DNA of 64,000 nucleotides from Gordius sp. MW1. Taxonomy: Eukaryota > Nematomorpha > Gordioida > Gordea > Gordiidae. Of the stretch, positions 35,944-47,417 are shown piece after piece. The DNA is taken from contig OZ038533.1 in NCBI GenBank assembly GCA_964036665.1, positions 14,479,075 to 14,543,074 on the forward strand, in the 5' to 3' direction. Below the pieces are notes generated by a model. That model was not told the origin of the DNA. It made no database searches and was given only the letters and a program-made list of their open reading frames with translations. Every line of letters starts with the position of its first letter. Position 1 is the first letter of the stretch. The position numbers and the translations under genes are program-made.

Positions 35944-38194
35944 AATTATGTATGAGCGTAAACAGGTGACAAAGTAATCTTGAAATTAAAAATTTGCAAG
36001 TGTAAATGACACCCTGTCAAAGTGGCAGAAAAAAAGCAGCCAAATTGATCAGATCAAAATAGGTCAGGAGGGTTAGGGTTAGTGTTTTAGGTTGGCGTTT
36101 AAGGTTATAATTAGGATTAGGGTTATTTGCACATCAAATTCCCTCCCCATTTGAGATTCAATTCTAATATTTGATAATCTAAAAAAATATTTTTCTGCTA
36201 CTTTTACATCATTCTGCATCTTTGACCCCGATTCGTATAAAGCGCAATATAGCATGTGACACATAAAAAAATTTAATCATTGCAAAAAGGATAATAAAAT
36301 AAATTTTATTTATATTGAAAAGGCAAACGTGGCAGGTAATAATTTTGCCAAACTCTAGAACAAGACGGATAGCTCTCTATGCTCCATTATTTTATTTTAA
36401 ATCAATTGTATAAAGCGATCTTTCCTTTAAAACTCTGGCATAAATCGTAAATTTTGTCCTCTAGGTGATGATTATAGCCATAGAAGAATAAATGTTTCTT
36501 CATAAGTTCAGGCCGTAGTACTGGCAAATGTAAAAATAATAATGTTTATATTCTTCAGGATACAAAAAAGCAAAGGGTCGCTAGAAAATTGATAAAATAT
36601 ATCAAAAAAATTTTCTTCGAATGAAACTTTATTGTGAATATATCATACTTATTTTAAACGCAATAACACTAACAAGATGTGGAAAAAAGAATTTTTGTGC
36701 ACAGTGAAATAATTATGGGACGTTTCCTCCTGGATAGAAATTCTGACCCCTTTGACGTTTTTATAAAAAATTCTTGCCCCTTTACCCTTCCAAGAGAAAA
36801 ATTTTAACCCAAATGAATTAATTAAATAAAAAAATCACAATTATGACTTTTGAGCTAGCCTATTTTTACCCCGTTTAATATATTTCTTACATTTCTGCAT
36901 CATTTTTAATATGCAATGCGAGTAAAACTTAACTTGCCTATATTCCAAGGCAAAAGCTTCGAAGTTGTATCGAAGTATGAGAGTCCCGAGTCCTCGTCTA
37001 AAAAACAAGTGTAATAACGGGATCTCAAAAAGGTTTTCTAATTGCTTTACTTAAATTAATGGCTTGTTTAAGGGAAGCATAAAGCAACAACTGCTAATAT
37101 ATTGTGTGTCAAAGGGCATATTTTGTAATCTTACGCTTCTCAATAGCAACAAGGAAGTGGTGAGGGGCAAAAAAATTATGGCATATAAGGTCTTCTCATT
37201 TGAGGAATAAACCGTTTTCTCATGGTAATAATGATGAGACATCATGACGCCTCATCCTTCCATCCAAAGAAGGTCTGAGGACCCAAGGATTGAGGACTTG
37301 GCCTAATTAGGGGTGGCTTAAATGAATTCTTAGCTTTGTTATGCCTAATTTGTTTATTTTTTATTATCAGAAGATGGCATGTTTTTCAACTATGGTGAAA
37401 CAATTCTGACTAGAATATTCTTTAGTATAGCTAAACCCAAGCTATATGATATGAAAGCTTATAATATTTTAATATATTTAGTTGGCCCAAAAAGTGCAGA
37501 ATGAATTTAAGCCTTTATTAATAGCTTACAAACTAAATCTTTAAGCTAACAATAACACTTTATAATAAAGTAAATGACTTGCTTATTCCAAATTTTACGA
37601 ATCTGGCATTAATTCTTTTTTTGAAAACTTTAAAGCTGATTTGTTAGTTTATGAATATTCTTCATCTTTATTATGTCTTGGTCCCACATCGTGAGGTTTG
37701 TTTTGATAAGTTTCTTCAATCTTAATCGAATAAGGGCCGATCCAGGTTAATTTTCTCATCATAACTTTGTCTAATTGCCTTCACGTTACACAAGGTCGTC
37801 CTCTTCTTCTTTTATTTTAATGCCCCTCTATGTCCAAGACTTTTTATTACTTGAATTGCCTTCCTTTTTTATATGACCATAACACCTTAACAGATTTTTG
37901 TATATCAAGTTTGCCATGGGTTGTGTCATGTCGCCATGACGATCCGAAGGTCGTGCAATCAAGAAGGAGGTAACGAGGAGAGAAAGCGGCAAGCTATAAA
38001 TCAAGAAAAATAGCTAAAAACGTAAAAAAGGAGGAACAAAAATCCTTATTATGATGGATGATAAATAAAGATGTGGCCCGAGAAACGAATTAAAGGAATT
38101 AAATATCAAAAATGTAATTAAAGAAATCCAGAATCCTTGAAAATGGACTGTAAATTAAAAAATGGCGCGGAAAAATAGAGTGAAAAAACAATAA
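35944..38194. other. Upstream flank of the RING gene
   Basis: Probably contains the RING gene 5' UTR and promoter. A small inverted-repeat MITE is likely at about 36020-36215 (GTGGCAGAAAAA against TTTTTCTGCTAC), with 'ggttagggttag' inside. 37650-37800, reversed, has a weak retroelement-like stretch (KLTWIGPYSIKIEETY), too short to call. Confidence 0.4.
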
Positions 38195-39180
38195 CTCGGG
38201 CCTTCGGCCCTCGTGGGAAGGGGGAGAAGGGGAAGGGGAAGGGGAGAAGGGGAAGGGAAGGGGGGACGACTCATCTATACTCCGTATAAACGTATCATAT
38301 TTGCTATGCAATTTATGGGCGAGAAAGATGGGAAGGGGCGAGAATGCCTATAGGGGGGTATTAAATGCCTAATGATTAATTAATTATTTATACAAATTTT
38401 CCATTTATTGGCAAAATTTAATATAGGCAAAATGTAATATAGGCAAGGGTTATGGTTAGATTTAGTGTTTGCATCTAGTTGCGTATTACATTAGTTTTTA
38501 TGACCTTTAGTGATTATGGGTCTAACAAACATTATATTATAAAACATCACAATGTTAAGAATTTGCAGAATTGTTGGGAGAAATTTTTCGTTGAATTTGA
38601 ACAATTTTTAATTAAAAAAATAAAAAATTTGGCGAATGGTCATTTTTTCTCCATTGGTCAGTACCAACAGATACTCTATAAGTTAATGATAGCCAAAAAA
38701 CGGAAAAAAAATTTTGATGCTCACTTTGGCCAATGGTCATTTTTTTTCATTGGTCAGCAGCCAGCACAAGGTAAAAAATATAAATTCATAAGAGTAAAAA
38801 AAAACGAGAAAAAAATTTTCGAATCACATTTTGGCCAATGGTCATTTTTTTCCATTGGTCAGCAGCCAGGACACGGTAAAAGTGAATATAAATTCATAAT
38901 AGTCAAAAAAAACGAAAAAAAATTTCGAATTACATTTTGGCCAATGGTCATTTTATTCCATTGGTCAGCAGCAAGCGGAGGGCCAAAAAGTCATAATAGC
39001 AATGGTAGGAACAGGAACAATTATAATAGTAAAAAAAACGAAAAAAATAATTTCGATTCACATTTTGGCCAATGGTCATTTTTTCCATCGGTCAGGAGCC
39101 AGCGGACGGCCAAAAATTCTTATTATCAATGATAGTAACAAGAACAATCATAAGAGTCAAAAAAAACTCCGGGATTCTAA
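38195..39180 (+). repeat. Single dispersed copy of the array unit
   Basis: Same organisation as the 56.5-64 kb units but inverted: GGGCC-TTC-GGCCC hairpin, G-rich tract, 'aggcaagggtta' tract, then at least six ~110-120 bp sub-repeats each with CCAATGGTCA...CCATTGGTCAG, ending 'ctccgggatt'. The frame is open for 217 codons from 38479 because the sub-repeats lack stops in it; I do not regard that as an established gene. Confidence 0.8.
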
Positions 39181-39400
39181 CTAAAAAACTAGTTAAATTG
39201 CATAGCAATTAAAAGTAAACAACTTTTATTTATGTTTATTATATAATAGCTAATTTAAAAAATCTTATATATAACACACCGAGGGAGATAGAGATAAGGG
39301 GTGGGGCACCTCTTATGCATTAATTTAAAAAATAACACAGCGAGGGAGATAGAGATGAGGGGTGGGGCACCTCTTTCTTATGCTACCCATTAAGACCGGA
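39181..39400 (+). repeat. 60-bp minisatellite and GAGATAGAG repeat
   Basis: One copy of the AT-rich minisatellite (aattgcatagcaatt...ttatttatgtttatt) followed by two copies of 'gagggagatagagat(a/g)aggggtgg', the same order as around 56650-56880 in reverse. Confidence 0.7.
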
Positions 39401-39695
39401 CCATAGAAATCCTCGACAGATTTTCAGAAATTTGGAATTCCTAGGTGATTTTGCACCAATAAAACAAATTGAAAAAAAAATTGAAAAAAAACTTGTTTAC
39501 TGCCATTTTTAAGGTGTCGTATATATCATATATCATACGGTAGGACATGCTGTCTTTATGGCTGTATAAAACGAACTTTTAACCCTATAACTACTCTACT
39601 TTCTGTAAAAGCATAGCTGGAGATAAATTGTTTTAAAGTTTATTTCAACATTTATAAAAAATAATCACAGAAAATATGAAATAATATTGTAAAAG

Positions 39696-40889
39696 TTATA
39701 AAGTATGATATTGAATAAAACAATTTATGTGAAGTCCCACGTTGCATTTTGTGCATATAAATTTCACAGACTTGTGACAAACCCCACACCTCCTTTGTGT
39801 TGGGTTCTTAGCAGGCCAATGTTCAAGCTTATCGAACCAAACCTCGGTATAAACATTGCTGATCCGCTTTGGAACCGAGGGGTACTCCGACTTCTCGTTC
39901 TTCGCGCCCTTCATATAACTTAAAGCGACAGCAATATCCATTGGGTTTGTTCAAGCACCAAAATTTAAACCCAAATTTTATGGGCTTACCACGATAAATT
40001 GTTTCAAATGAAATCTACCATAGTAGGGCTCCATGGCCTCATCTAAAGAATATATCATCGGATTAGGCGCAATATATTTTTCAAAATTGTTGTTGATATG
40101 GTTCATTAAAACATTAACTTTTTTTATGCTTCCAAGTTCCCTGTTAATATCGTTATCAGAAAAGTGTAAATACTTAAAAATATTGAACCTATCTCTTGCC
40201 ATACAATTAACAATGGCACTATTATTAACATCTGCCTGAGTCTGCCAATATAGTCGCTTTTGTGGCAACTTACAATACCCTGATAATAACAACACACCTA
40301 GCAGTTTGTAAATTTCATCACATGAAACATTAAAAGTTTCATCACTATACTTATATTTAGCATATTTTTCACTTTCTCTACGTATAATCTCTATTAAACT
40401 TGGATCCCAAAATAGTTGGAACACTTGTAAAGGTGTCAGGGCATCTTTTTGTATAAAAGTCAATATGTTTGGAACATTTTCTTTAATATTTTGAATTTTA
40501 AATTTTGTATGTTCATTAGTTTCTGGCATAAGATTTATTGGACTCCAAGATAAGAGTTTTTGTTTTTTTGAAGGATTGTCATTTTTATAATTTGGGATAG
40601 GAATTTCTAATAACATTTCTGTAGTTAATTGAATTACTTCATTATCTATATCTCTTATTAAAACTTCAGCTTTTCTTGATAGGACCCCAGGTCCTAACTT
40701 ATGAGGATCATTAATCAAAACTTTATTTTCATCCTCTGAAATTTCATCATTATCAGAATCAAGATAGTCTGGAGGTGGAACCAAGGCCAGATCAATTTGT
40801 TGAACATTGCTCAATAAGGTAGTATTAGATTCCAATAGAGTAAGCACTTCTTCTGTATTCAAAGGCCTACGGTATGATATATACGACAC
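39696..40889 (-). pseudogene. piggyBac transposase remnant, internally deleted
   Basis: Minus strand. 40889-39978 encodes the N-terminal and first catalytic part of a piggyBac-type (DDE_Tnp_1_7) transposase: LTPLQVFQLFWDPSLIEIIR, GVLLLSGYCKLP, then SLDEAMEPYYGRFHLKQFI. A 1-bp shift leads to YRGKPIKFGFKFWCLNKPNGY, a hallmark motif. Then coding jumps directly to the C-terminal Cys-rich zinc finger at 39941-39696 (CGVCHKSVKFICTKCNVGLHINC). About 200 or more residues with the later catalytic Asp residues are missing, so it cannot be active. The motif 'gtgtcgtatatatcata' occurs inverted at 39514 and 40889. A possible small 5' exon (MPSLTRKSKCNS, donor GTAAGT near 41040) is out of phase with this one. 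Confidence 0.8.
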
Positions 40890-42588
40890 TCAATTTTAAA
40901 GACATTTTTTAATATTAAAGTCTTATAAATTTTATATAAAAAACATATCATTTTAAGGAGAAATTTTTATAGTTTAATAATATATCAAATTAAATTAATT
41001 AAATATTGTTTATATAAAACTTTATTAACAAATACTTACGGAAGGTTCTGTTTTTTCGAATTTCTAGAATTACACTTGCTTTTACGAGTTAAAGAAGGCA
41101 TTGAATAAGGAAACACAATAAAAATGATCCACCAGGAAGGTAGATCACATTTTAAGCTTCAATAAAAACTATGTTGGATAATATCTAAGGGCCATTAAGT
41201 ATTAAAATTTTTAGACTAAAAATGATCTATTTTGCGTATGATAAATACGACGGTAGGTCTAAATGGGTTAATTTTAAAAAATCGATAACCTAATATACCC
41301 AATGCAAATAGATAGGGAGGATACAACGGACGGACGGACGGACGGACACCGAAAAACGAGCCCATAAATTGCATAGCAATTAAAAACAGTTTTGAAAATT
41401 GTAACCCAACCAGAGGGTGAGGAATATAAAGGCTAGTAGCTTTACAAAGCCTTTTTGGACAACATTTTTCTTTACCTAACATTTAACGTTGAACATGAAC
41501 ATTGAATTTTATTTTTAGCAGTTAAATATTTAATTTTTAGCATTTTAGGTTTTTACTAATGCAAAAATAAACTAAAACTCAGCACATTAATTTGATCTTT
41601 TAACATTTATGTTTGTAAAGAAAATATAAAACAACGAGTGTGAATATTTTTAATTATAATCTTATCGAAAACCCATCATTTTATTCTTACCTTATTTTAT
41701 TCCATTTTATTCAATTATGCCCAAATCATAGAATGCGCGAAGATAAGAAGGGATACAAAAAAGTTATTATGCGAACGAGATTTATATATAATATATAGGA
41801 AAATAACTTTGTATTAAAGTACAAGGATCTTATTATTGACTTAGCTGTGGATCCTGCGCATGCGCAACCACAACAGTTTGTTACACAATTGGTCAAGTTA
41901 AAAATAAGGACATGTTAATGCGGTTCAGAAGGCTTAAGACTTTTAAAAGATCGACAAGCTTGTCAAGCTATTTGGAAAGATAAGAAAATTGCCATAGTCA
42001 AAATTGTAAATTCTTTTAAAAAATCATAAAAGTTGCAATGAATGACTATTTTCAGGGCCTAAATCAATTACAAATTATTGAAAGGATAAATTCCAAATAA
42101 TATATAGACTTCCATCGGGCATCGGCCCATTAGATCTCAACTTATAATTCTATATCTTATAAATTATAATTAATTACTCAGGTCTACTAAAAATATATCG
42201 TTATATGATATTTAATTATGATAGGGAAATTTAGGCTGATAAACAATATGTATTAAGTTTTTCTTAAGAAGTCCAGGTTTGTAGATAAATGGTGTTAAAG
42301 GTGTATTAAATGGCCCTTTTAACCTTTTTTTAAATTAAATTTCAACTCCATTTTAAATTTTTTTATTAATAATTATCTTATTCTTTTGATTAATCTACAG
42401 GGCTATAAATTCATTGTTTTGTTTCACTTTTGGATTCAATGGGCTAACTTAAACGCTCTGGCCATAATATAACCATTTCTAGTCGTTGTATTATACAATA
42501 TTGATGAATCATTTAAAATAATATACATTTTGCTAAGTGTAAAATCTTTTTAGCCTAAGATGCATGACTGATTTTGAAACCTAACATT
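40890..42588. other. AT-rich DNA with one Helitron-array module
   Basis: 41278-41392 is a reversed copy of the module next to the palindrome in the 56.5-61 kb array ('taacctaatatacccaatgc', then GGAC repeats and gagcccataaattgc). The rest shows no gene. Confidence 0.5.
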
Positions 42589-42754
42589 CATGGGCGTCTC
42601 CAGGATTGGATCTAAGAGGGGGGAATTATGAATTAGGGAGGAGCAAAATGACAATTTTCCATAATTTTAGCCATAATTGTATGCAATTTTAAAGAATTTA
42701 TGGATTGAGAGGGGGGCAGCCGCCCTTCCCTGTCACCCCCTAGCTACGCCAATG
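42589..42754. mobile_element. MITE, CATGGGCGTA family
   Basis: CATGGGCGTCTCCAGG at left and CTAGCTACGCCAATG at right, with inner G- and C-runs. Flanks are only loosely similar. Confidence 0.65.
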
Positions 42755-42829
42755 TTAATATTTATATGGACTTAAAAAGTGTCGGGGTCGGCAGCAAGCT
42801 TACACTTTTCTGAGTTTGATAACCACAAA

Positions 42830-43013
42830 GAAAACAAATGGCGAGAAACGCGGATTAAAATTATCCAGCAATCGAGACGTTCTAGTATGAGCATGATGTT
42901 GAATATTACGCCCATTCCAAAGTAGTCATTGGTACTATGGACAAGGTATGTCCGCATTGTCTTGCACTTAAATTTAAAAATGAGTACAATATTAGAGCAA
43001 AAACTGGGGGCTT
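42830..43013 (+). pseudogene. Helitron Rep N-terminal fragment
   Basis: The plus strand (with frame changes) encodes RETRIKIIQQSRRSS and YEHDVEYYAHSKVV, then IGTMDKVCPHCLALKFKNE. This is the zinc-binding CPHC-ALKFKNE region at the start of Helitron Rep/helicase proteins. It then runs directly into GGGGC-TTC-GCCCC, a hairpin like that ending the array units, so the coding part is cut at a hairpin junction. The helicase C-terminus at 47425 is on the same strand and may come from the same family. Confidence 0.6.
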
Positions 43014-43122
43014 CGCCCCAAGACCCCCGTTTAGCCAAGAACAGTCCCTGCTTCAGATATCTTTGCTTCAAATCCTCATACACATCGATTACTCTTTTAT
43101 ACTACGTAAAATAAAGCATATT

Positions 43123-43184
43123 TGTTTTTAATGGATAAATTTTCGGGAATTCGACAATTCCCGAAAATTTATCCATTAAAAACA
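43123..43184. repeat. Perfect 29-bp hairpin with 4-nt loop
   Basis: Arms 43123-43151 and 43156-43184 are exact reverse complements around the loop CGAC; the central part reads TTTTCGGGAATT-CGAC-AATTCCCGAAAA. It follows the Helitron Rep fragment by about 110 bp. Confidence 0.9.
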
Positions 43185-43875
43185 TCGAATATGAGGGTAA
43201 AAATCTTCTAAAAGCATATTTGCTATGCAATTTATGTTAGAATCGCCATAATTGCATAGCAAAATTACTGGCAAAATCTAAAGTTCATGCCCAACTTGTT
43301 TAAATCTATAGCTACAAAGATTTACCTATTACCTAGTTTATACTAACTAAAAATTAAAAAAAACATATAAAAATAAAAAACAGTAAACGCCAGTGAGGAG
43401 GGTATTTAATGGGGGAGAATAGGGATATCTATGGGTTAAGGATAAAGGATATATTTTGGGAATTAGAATTTTTTAGGAGGCGAGTTTTTGTATAATAAAA
43501 AGGCAGTAAGCGCTTACTGCGAAAGATGTCATTCATGTGATAGCGACAGACTGATAAATTTATTAATTTTAATTTTTGATAGTTTCCTATGCCTTTAGCT
43601 TGTAGATTTACAGTAATCAGAGGAAAGAGGCCAGTGTACTGCTTATGTTAAATCAAAAGATATGCACGGTTATTGGAGCAAAATATAAAAAAAACTACAT
43701 GGGACGGTATGAATTAAAGCGTAATAGTTCCATTTCCATTTCTTCTGCTGTCAAAGCATCGGGGCCGCTCCTAGGCTCTTGGGGCAGAAGACTGCTGGTG
43801 GTAGATAAGCTGATGTTTCATGATATTTGAAACACATGAAAGATAAGTGTAAAATATTTATTTTAATCATCTATA
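43185..43875. other. Intergenic DNA, small palindrome
   Basis: Contains two half-copies of the TTGCTATGCAATT palindrome (about 43218 and 43250) and an exact 18-bp palindrome GCAGTAAGCGCTTACTGC (43503-43520). No gene supported. Confidence 0.5.
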
Positions 43876-44219
43876 AGAACAATCAGTCTTGTTAACGCTC
43901 CTTTTTAAAAGTAGCGATTCCCGCTCCCGCTCCTACCTTTTCAAAAGAAGCGAATCCCGCTCACGCTACTACATATTAAAAGGAGCGCTCCCGCTCCAAC
44001 TAATGGAGCGGCGCTCCATAACCGCTCCTTTGATTTTCATTTTTTTAGTAGGTACACGAAACAAAATCTTATTTTTTTATCAAAACGTTTTATTTATATT
44101 ATATGATATATCAAAATATTTATAATATTTTATTAGCTTTTAAAAGTAATAAATTTTCTAAATGAGAATCTAGCAAACACCCACGCTTCTCCCCTAAGAC
44201 CTAGGCACTACCTTCTAAA

Positions 44220-45945
44220 TCAACTCCAGCAATCAGCTGTGGTACACACATAAGATACTCCAGAGAGCATTTCTACAATATCATCCATCATTTTATCATA
44301 ACGCAAACCTATCTTTGCTATTAGTGTTTGGCGGCACATTACCTTTGCTGAAGGGAAAAACGTTGTTATCATTTTGACAAAGCTAGGATTATCTACAGTT
44401 GATAAAGGAACCAGTGTCTCAATGACATAATTAATGATCGCATTATCTCCTTTAGTTTTTGTAGGTTCATATGTTTTTTGACCAAAATTTAATATTGACT
44501 GTTTTTTCTCAGAAGAGGAAGACTTATTATAACTAAAACTATTGATATGATTTTCAATTTTTGAATTGATTATCATGTACTTTCTAAATATAAATTTATA
44601 AGCTCAACTAATGTTAGTGTTTCGATCTCGTCTCGGTCTCGAAAACAAAATCTCGTCTCGTCTCGGGAGCGATTAGGAAAATCTCGTCTCGGTCTAGAAA
44701 AATTTCGGTCTCGTCTCGACTTTTAAAAAAAAATATATACGGAATAAAAACTTCTCCTGTTTTATTAAAAATATAAATAAGTGTTCAAAAATCCAAATGG
44801 CAAATTTTATATTTTTGGAAAACTTTAATACACAAACTTTTTAAAGATTTAGCCGACATCTCATTGACAATATAAAGATATGAATTAACTCATAAAGATA
44901 ACATTTTCTATAAAAAGTGCAGACTAAAAAAACTAAATAAATTTGAAATATAAAAGATTAAATTTTATTGTTCTAGCAAATTATAATATTTGTATCAAAT
45001 TCACTGTGTCTGTCAACTATAAATGGACTTCGATTATATAAGTTTGCTTATAGTTGATTTAGTTGCATAATTGAGCAAAATGAGACCCTTTATTAACCTT
45101 TGCTAATGCTTCAAAGTAGACCTTAACATATTTAAGGCAAATGTTTAAGTCCATTAATATGACCATCATCAATTATAGCCCATAGTGTTAATTGCACGTT
45201 TACTATAGCGCTATAAACCACACAGTGCGAGTGACATTTAATGACGTTATTATTATTTACAGAATTGATAACTAGTTGCACAAATTAAAACGTTTTAAAA
45301 ACAACAATAAAAGCAGCACTATTATAGAATTAAGAACATAAGGTTTTAAACTTTAAATTAAAGAGTACGTAATTAAATGTATGACAAAAATCAACCATAC
45401 TTAGGTAAATGATTGCCAAATTTTAATTTTTTTGCAAAAAATATAATATTTACTACACTTGGGAATTTTTTTAATATCAAATATATTCCATACATATTGA
45501 TAAACACTTAATACCTTAAATGTAAATTAAAATACACAATAATTTACTAAAATCTAACGATCAATAAAAAGTCGAGATCGCCGAGAAAATCTCATATCGT
45601 CTCGTCTCGACATTAAAATTCTCGTCTCGAGACCGAGATTTTTCTCGGTTTTTCCGCATCACTAACTAATGTATGTAATGAATTGCCCAAATATAATTAA
45701 AACCATTTAAAAAAAAATATTATAAAATAAAGAAATATTGATTTTACCTTCAGGTGTTTTTTTAAATTAAAGCTGCTAATTTTAGAGAAAGAAATCATTT
45801 TGTTATTAACGCACAATAGGCATTTCGCCTTTAATCTGACTTTATCATCTGTATCAATAAGCTTAAAATATTTTTTAAATGGTGGAAATGGAAATTCCAC
45901 TTCGGTTTCTTCTTCATCTTCTATAATCTCTATCTCTAGATCCAT
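44220..45945 (-). pseudogene. hAT transposase remnant (BED finger exon + partial core)
   Basis: Exon 1 (45945-45748) starts MDLEIEIIEDEEETEVEF and encodes a BED-type zinc finger (KCLLCVNNKMISF, then FNLKKHLK), ending at AAG|GTAAAA. Exon 2 (44579 to 44220) continues in phase: KTKGDNAIINYVIETLVPLS, CRQTLIAKIGLRYDKMMDD, VCTTADCWS, the first Asp region of the hAT RNase-H core. It stops there, with only ~340 bp left to the element end. The other catalytic residues and the dimerisation domain are deleted, so the copy is non-autonomous. The intron is enlarged by a nested element. Confidence 0.85.
44615..45664. mobile_element. Nested hAT-type element, perfect 8-bp TSD
   Basis: 1050 bp, ends TAGTGTTTCGATCTCG and, reversed, TAGTGATGCGGAAAAACC, flanked by the exact duplication ACTAATGT (44607-44614 and 45665-45672). 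Subterminal 'TCTCGTCTCG' and 'GGTCTCG' clusters are present at both ends. No coding sequence. It lies inside the intron of the outer hAT transposase gene. Confidence 0.9.
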
Positions 45946-46370
45946 AATAAAACTATTTTTTATTATATATCTATAAAATTAATATGACTTACAGTTACAA
46001 GGTTTTTTAATATAAAAAAGGAAAAACAGATGTTTAATGTTTTAAATGATTAGATGAAAAATCAAAATAAAACTCGGCTCAACATTTAATAATGAATAAT
46101 AAATTAAATTTAAATAAAATTAAAATTACATTTTCATTAAATTTTAATTAACAAACATTATTAATATATTTAAAGAATAATATAATTTATATATTAAATT
46201 TAAAGGAGCGGAGAAGCGGCGCTCCTCCGCTCTAGCCCTAAAAGGAGCGACTCCCGCTCCCGCTCCTCATTTTTAAAAAGGAGTGGCGCTCCAGCTTTTT
46301 TAAAAGAAATGTAGCGGCGCTCAGGAGCGCCGCTCCTGTGGCGCCGCTCCTTAACAAGACTGAGAACAAT

Positions 46371-46894
46371 CTATTTAAAGTAATTAATTGGGATGAATAA
46401 AAATATTATATCAGAGCCTACAGCAATCTTCTCTGCTTTTTTAGGTCTTGTCCTTATGGGTTTAGTGAAAACATCATATTTGACAATATGGCAAATCTAC
46501 ACAATATCATCTAATGTTACTAAAGAATACGGTTTAAGCAAAAGGTTGAATAATTAAAATGGATCATAACCTTTAATTCTTTTGAACATGGAAATTTACT
46601 TAAAAACACCTCAATACCTTGCCATTACAAACCATAAATTGCATAGCAATTAGAATTTTTTTAGTAAAACTGCTAACAACTTTCAATCTATGATGCTTAA
46701 TAAAATATTAATTGCTATGATTTTACTTACTATATGAATGCTGAATGGCTTCTAACATCATTGATTTGTGATAAGATGATGGGTTATTTAAATTTTATGT
46801 TATTACACATCCTGATAGTGTGCAAAATTTTGGATAAATATGATTAATCGCTGTGACGATGCAAAATCTGGAGGCTGCCAAGATATGGTCTATA
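46371..46894. other. Short intergenic stretch
   Basis: AT-rich; one copy of the aattgcatagcaatt palindrome at about 46635. Nothing else recognised. Confidence 0.45.
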
Positions 46895-47330
46895 AATACA
46901 TAAGAGTCAAAAAAAAACAAAAAAAAATTTGATTTACACTTTGGCCAATGGTTATTTTTTTCCATTGGTCAGCAGCCAGCGGACGGCCTCAAAGTCATAT
47001 TATCAATGGTATTAACAAGAACAATATATTAATTTAAAAAAAAATAAATAAAAAAAATTTACCCTCTCCGGGATTCGAACCCATATCAGTAGAGGCGGAG
47101 GCCCTTGTAGGGGGGGGGGGGCACAGGGTAATTATCAATGTTAACAAAAAAAACGAAAAAAAAAATTTCGTTTCACAATTTGGCCAATGGTCATTTTTTT
47201 CCATTGGTCAGCAACCAGCGGACGGCCAAAAAGCCATATTATTAATGGTATTAACAAAAACAATATATTAATTTAAAAAAAAATAAAATAAAAAAAAATT
47301 GGCCCTCGCCGGGATTCGGACCAGCAATTT
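46895..47330 (+). repeat. Array sub-repeats with a tRNA-like B-box stretch
   Basis: Two ~110-120 bp CCAATGG/CCATTGG sub-repeats (about 46920 and 47160) alternate with segments that, reversed, read GGGTTCGAATCCCGGAGAGG followed by a T-run. This resembles a tRNA T-arm (pol III B box) with terminator, and recurs at about 60765-60830. No full tRNA can be folded from it by eye. Confidence 0.6.
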
Positions 47331-47417
47331 AAAAAAACAAACAACGTGACACGTTCGGTGCGGACGCGTTCGGCGCGTGACATAAACAAATGGAAAGTGA
47401 GCCCATAAATTGCATAG

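Larger units (their letters stand above)
43884..46362 (-). mobile_element. hAT transposon, perfect 8-bp TSD
   Basis: The ends CAGTCTTGTTAACGCTCC and, reversed, CAGTCTTGTTAAGGAGCG are flanked by the exact duplication AGAACAAT (43876-43883 and 46363-46370). Many GGAGCG/CGCTCC motifs crowd both subterminal regions, as in hAT transposase binding sites. It carries a two-exon transposase remnant on the minus strand, and a second hAT-type element sits in its intron. Confidence 0.92.

Noticed and set aside
37650-37800. Possible LTR-retrotransposon polyprotein tail (KLTWIGPYSIKIEETY on minus)
   Set aside because: Too short, surrounded by stops, no other retroelement domains nearby.
43645-43830. 61-codon plus-strand frame beside the hAT
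   Set aside because: No recognisable similarity, no splice context; likely chance.
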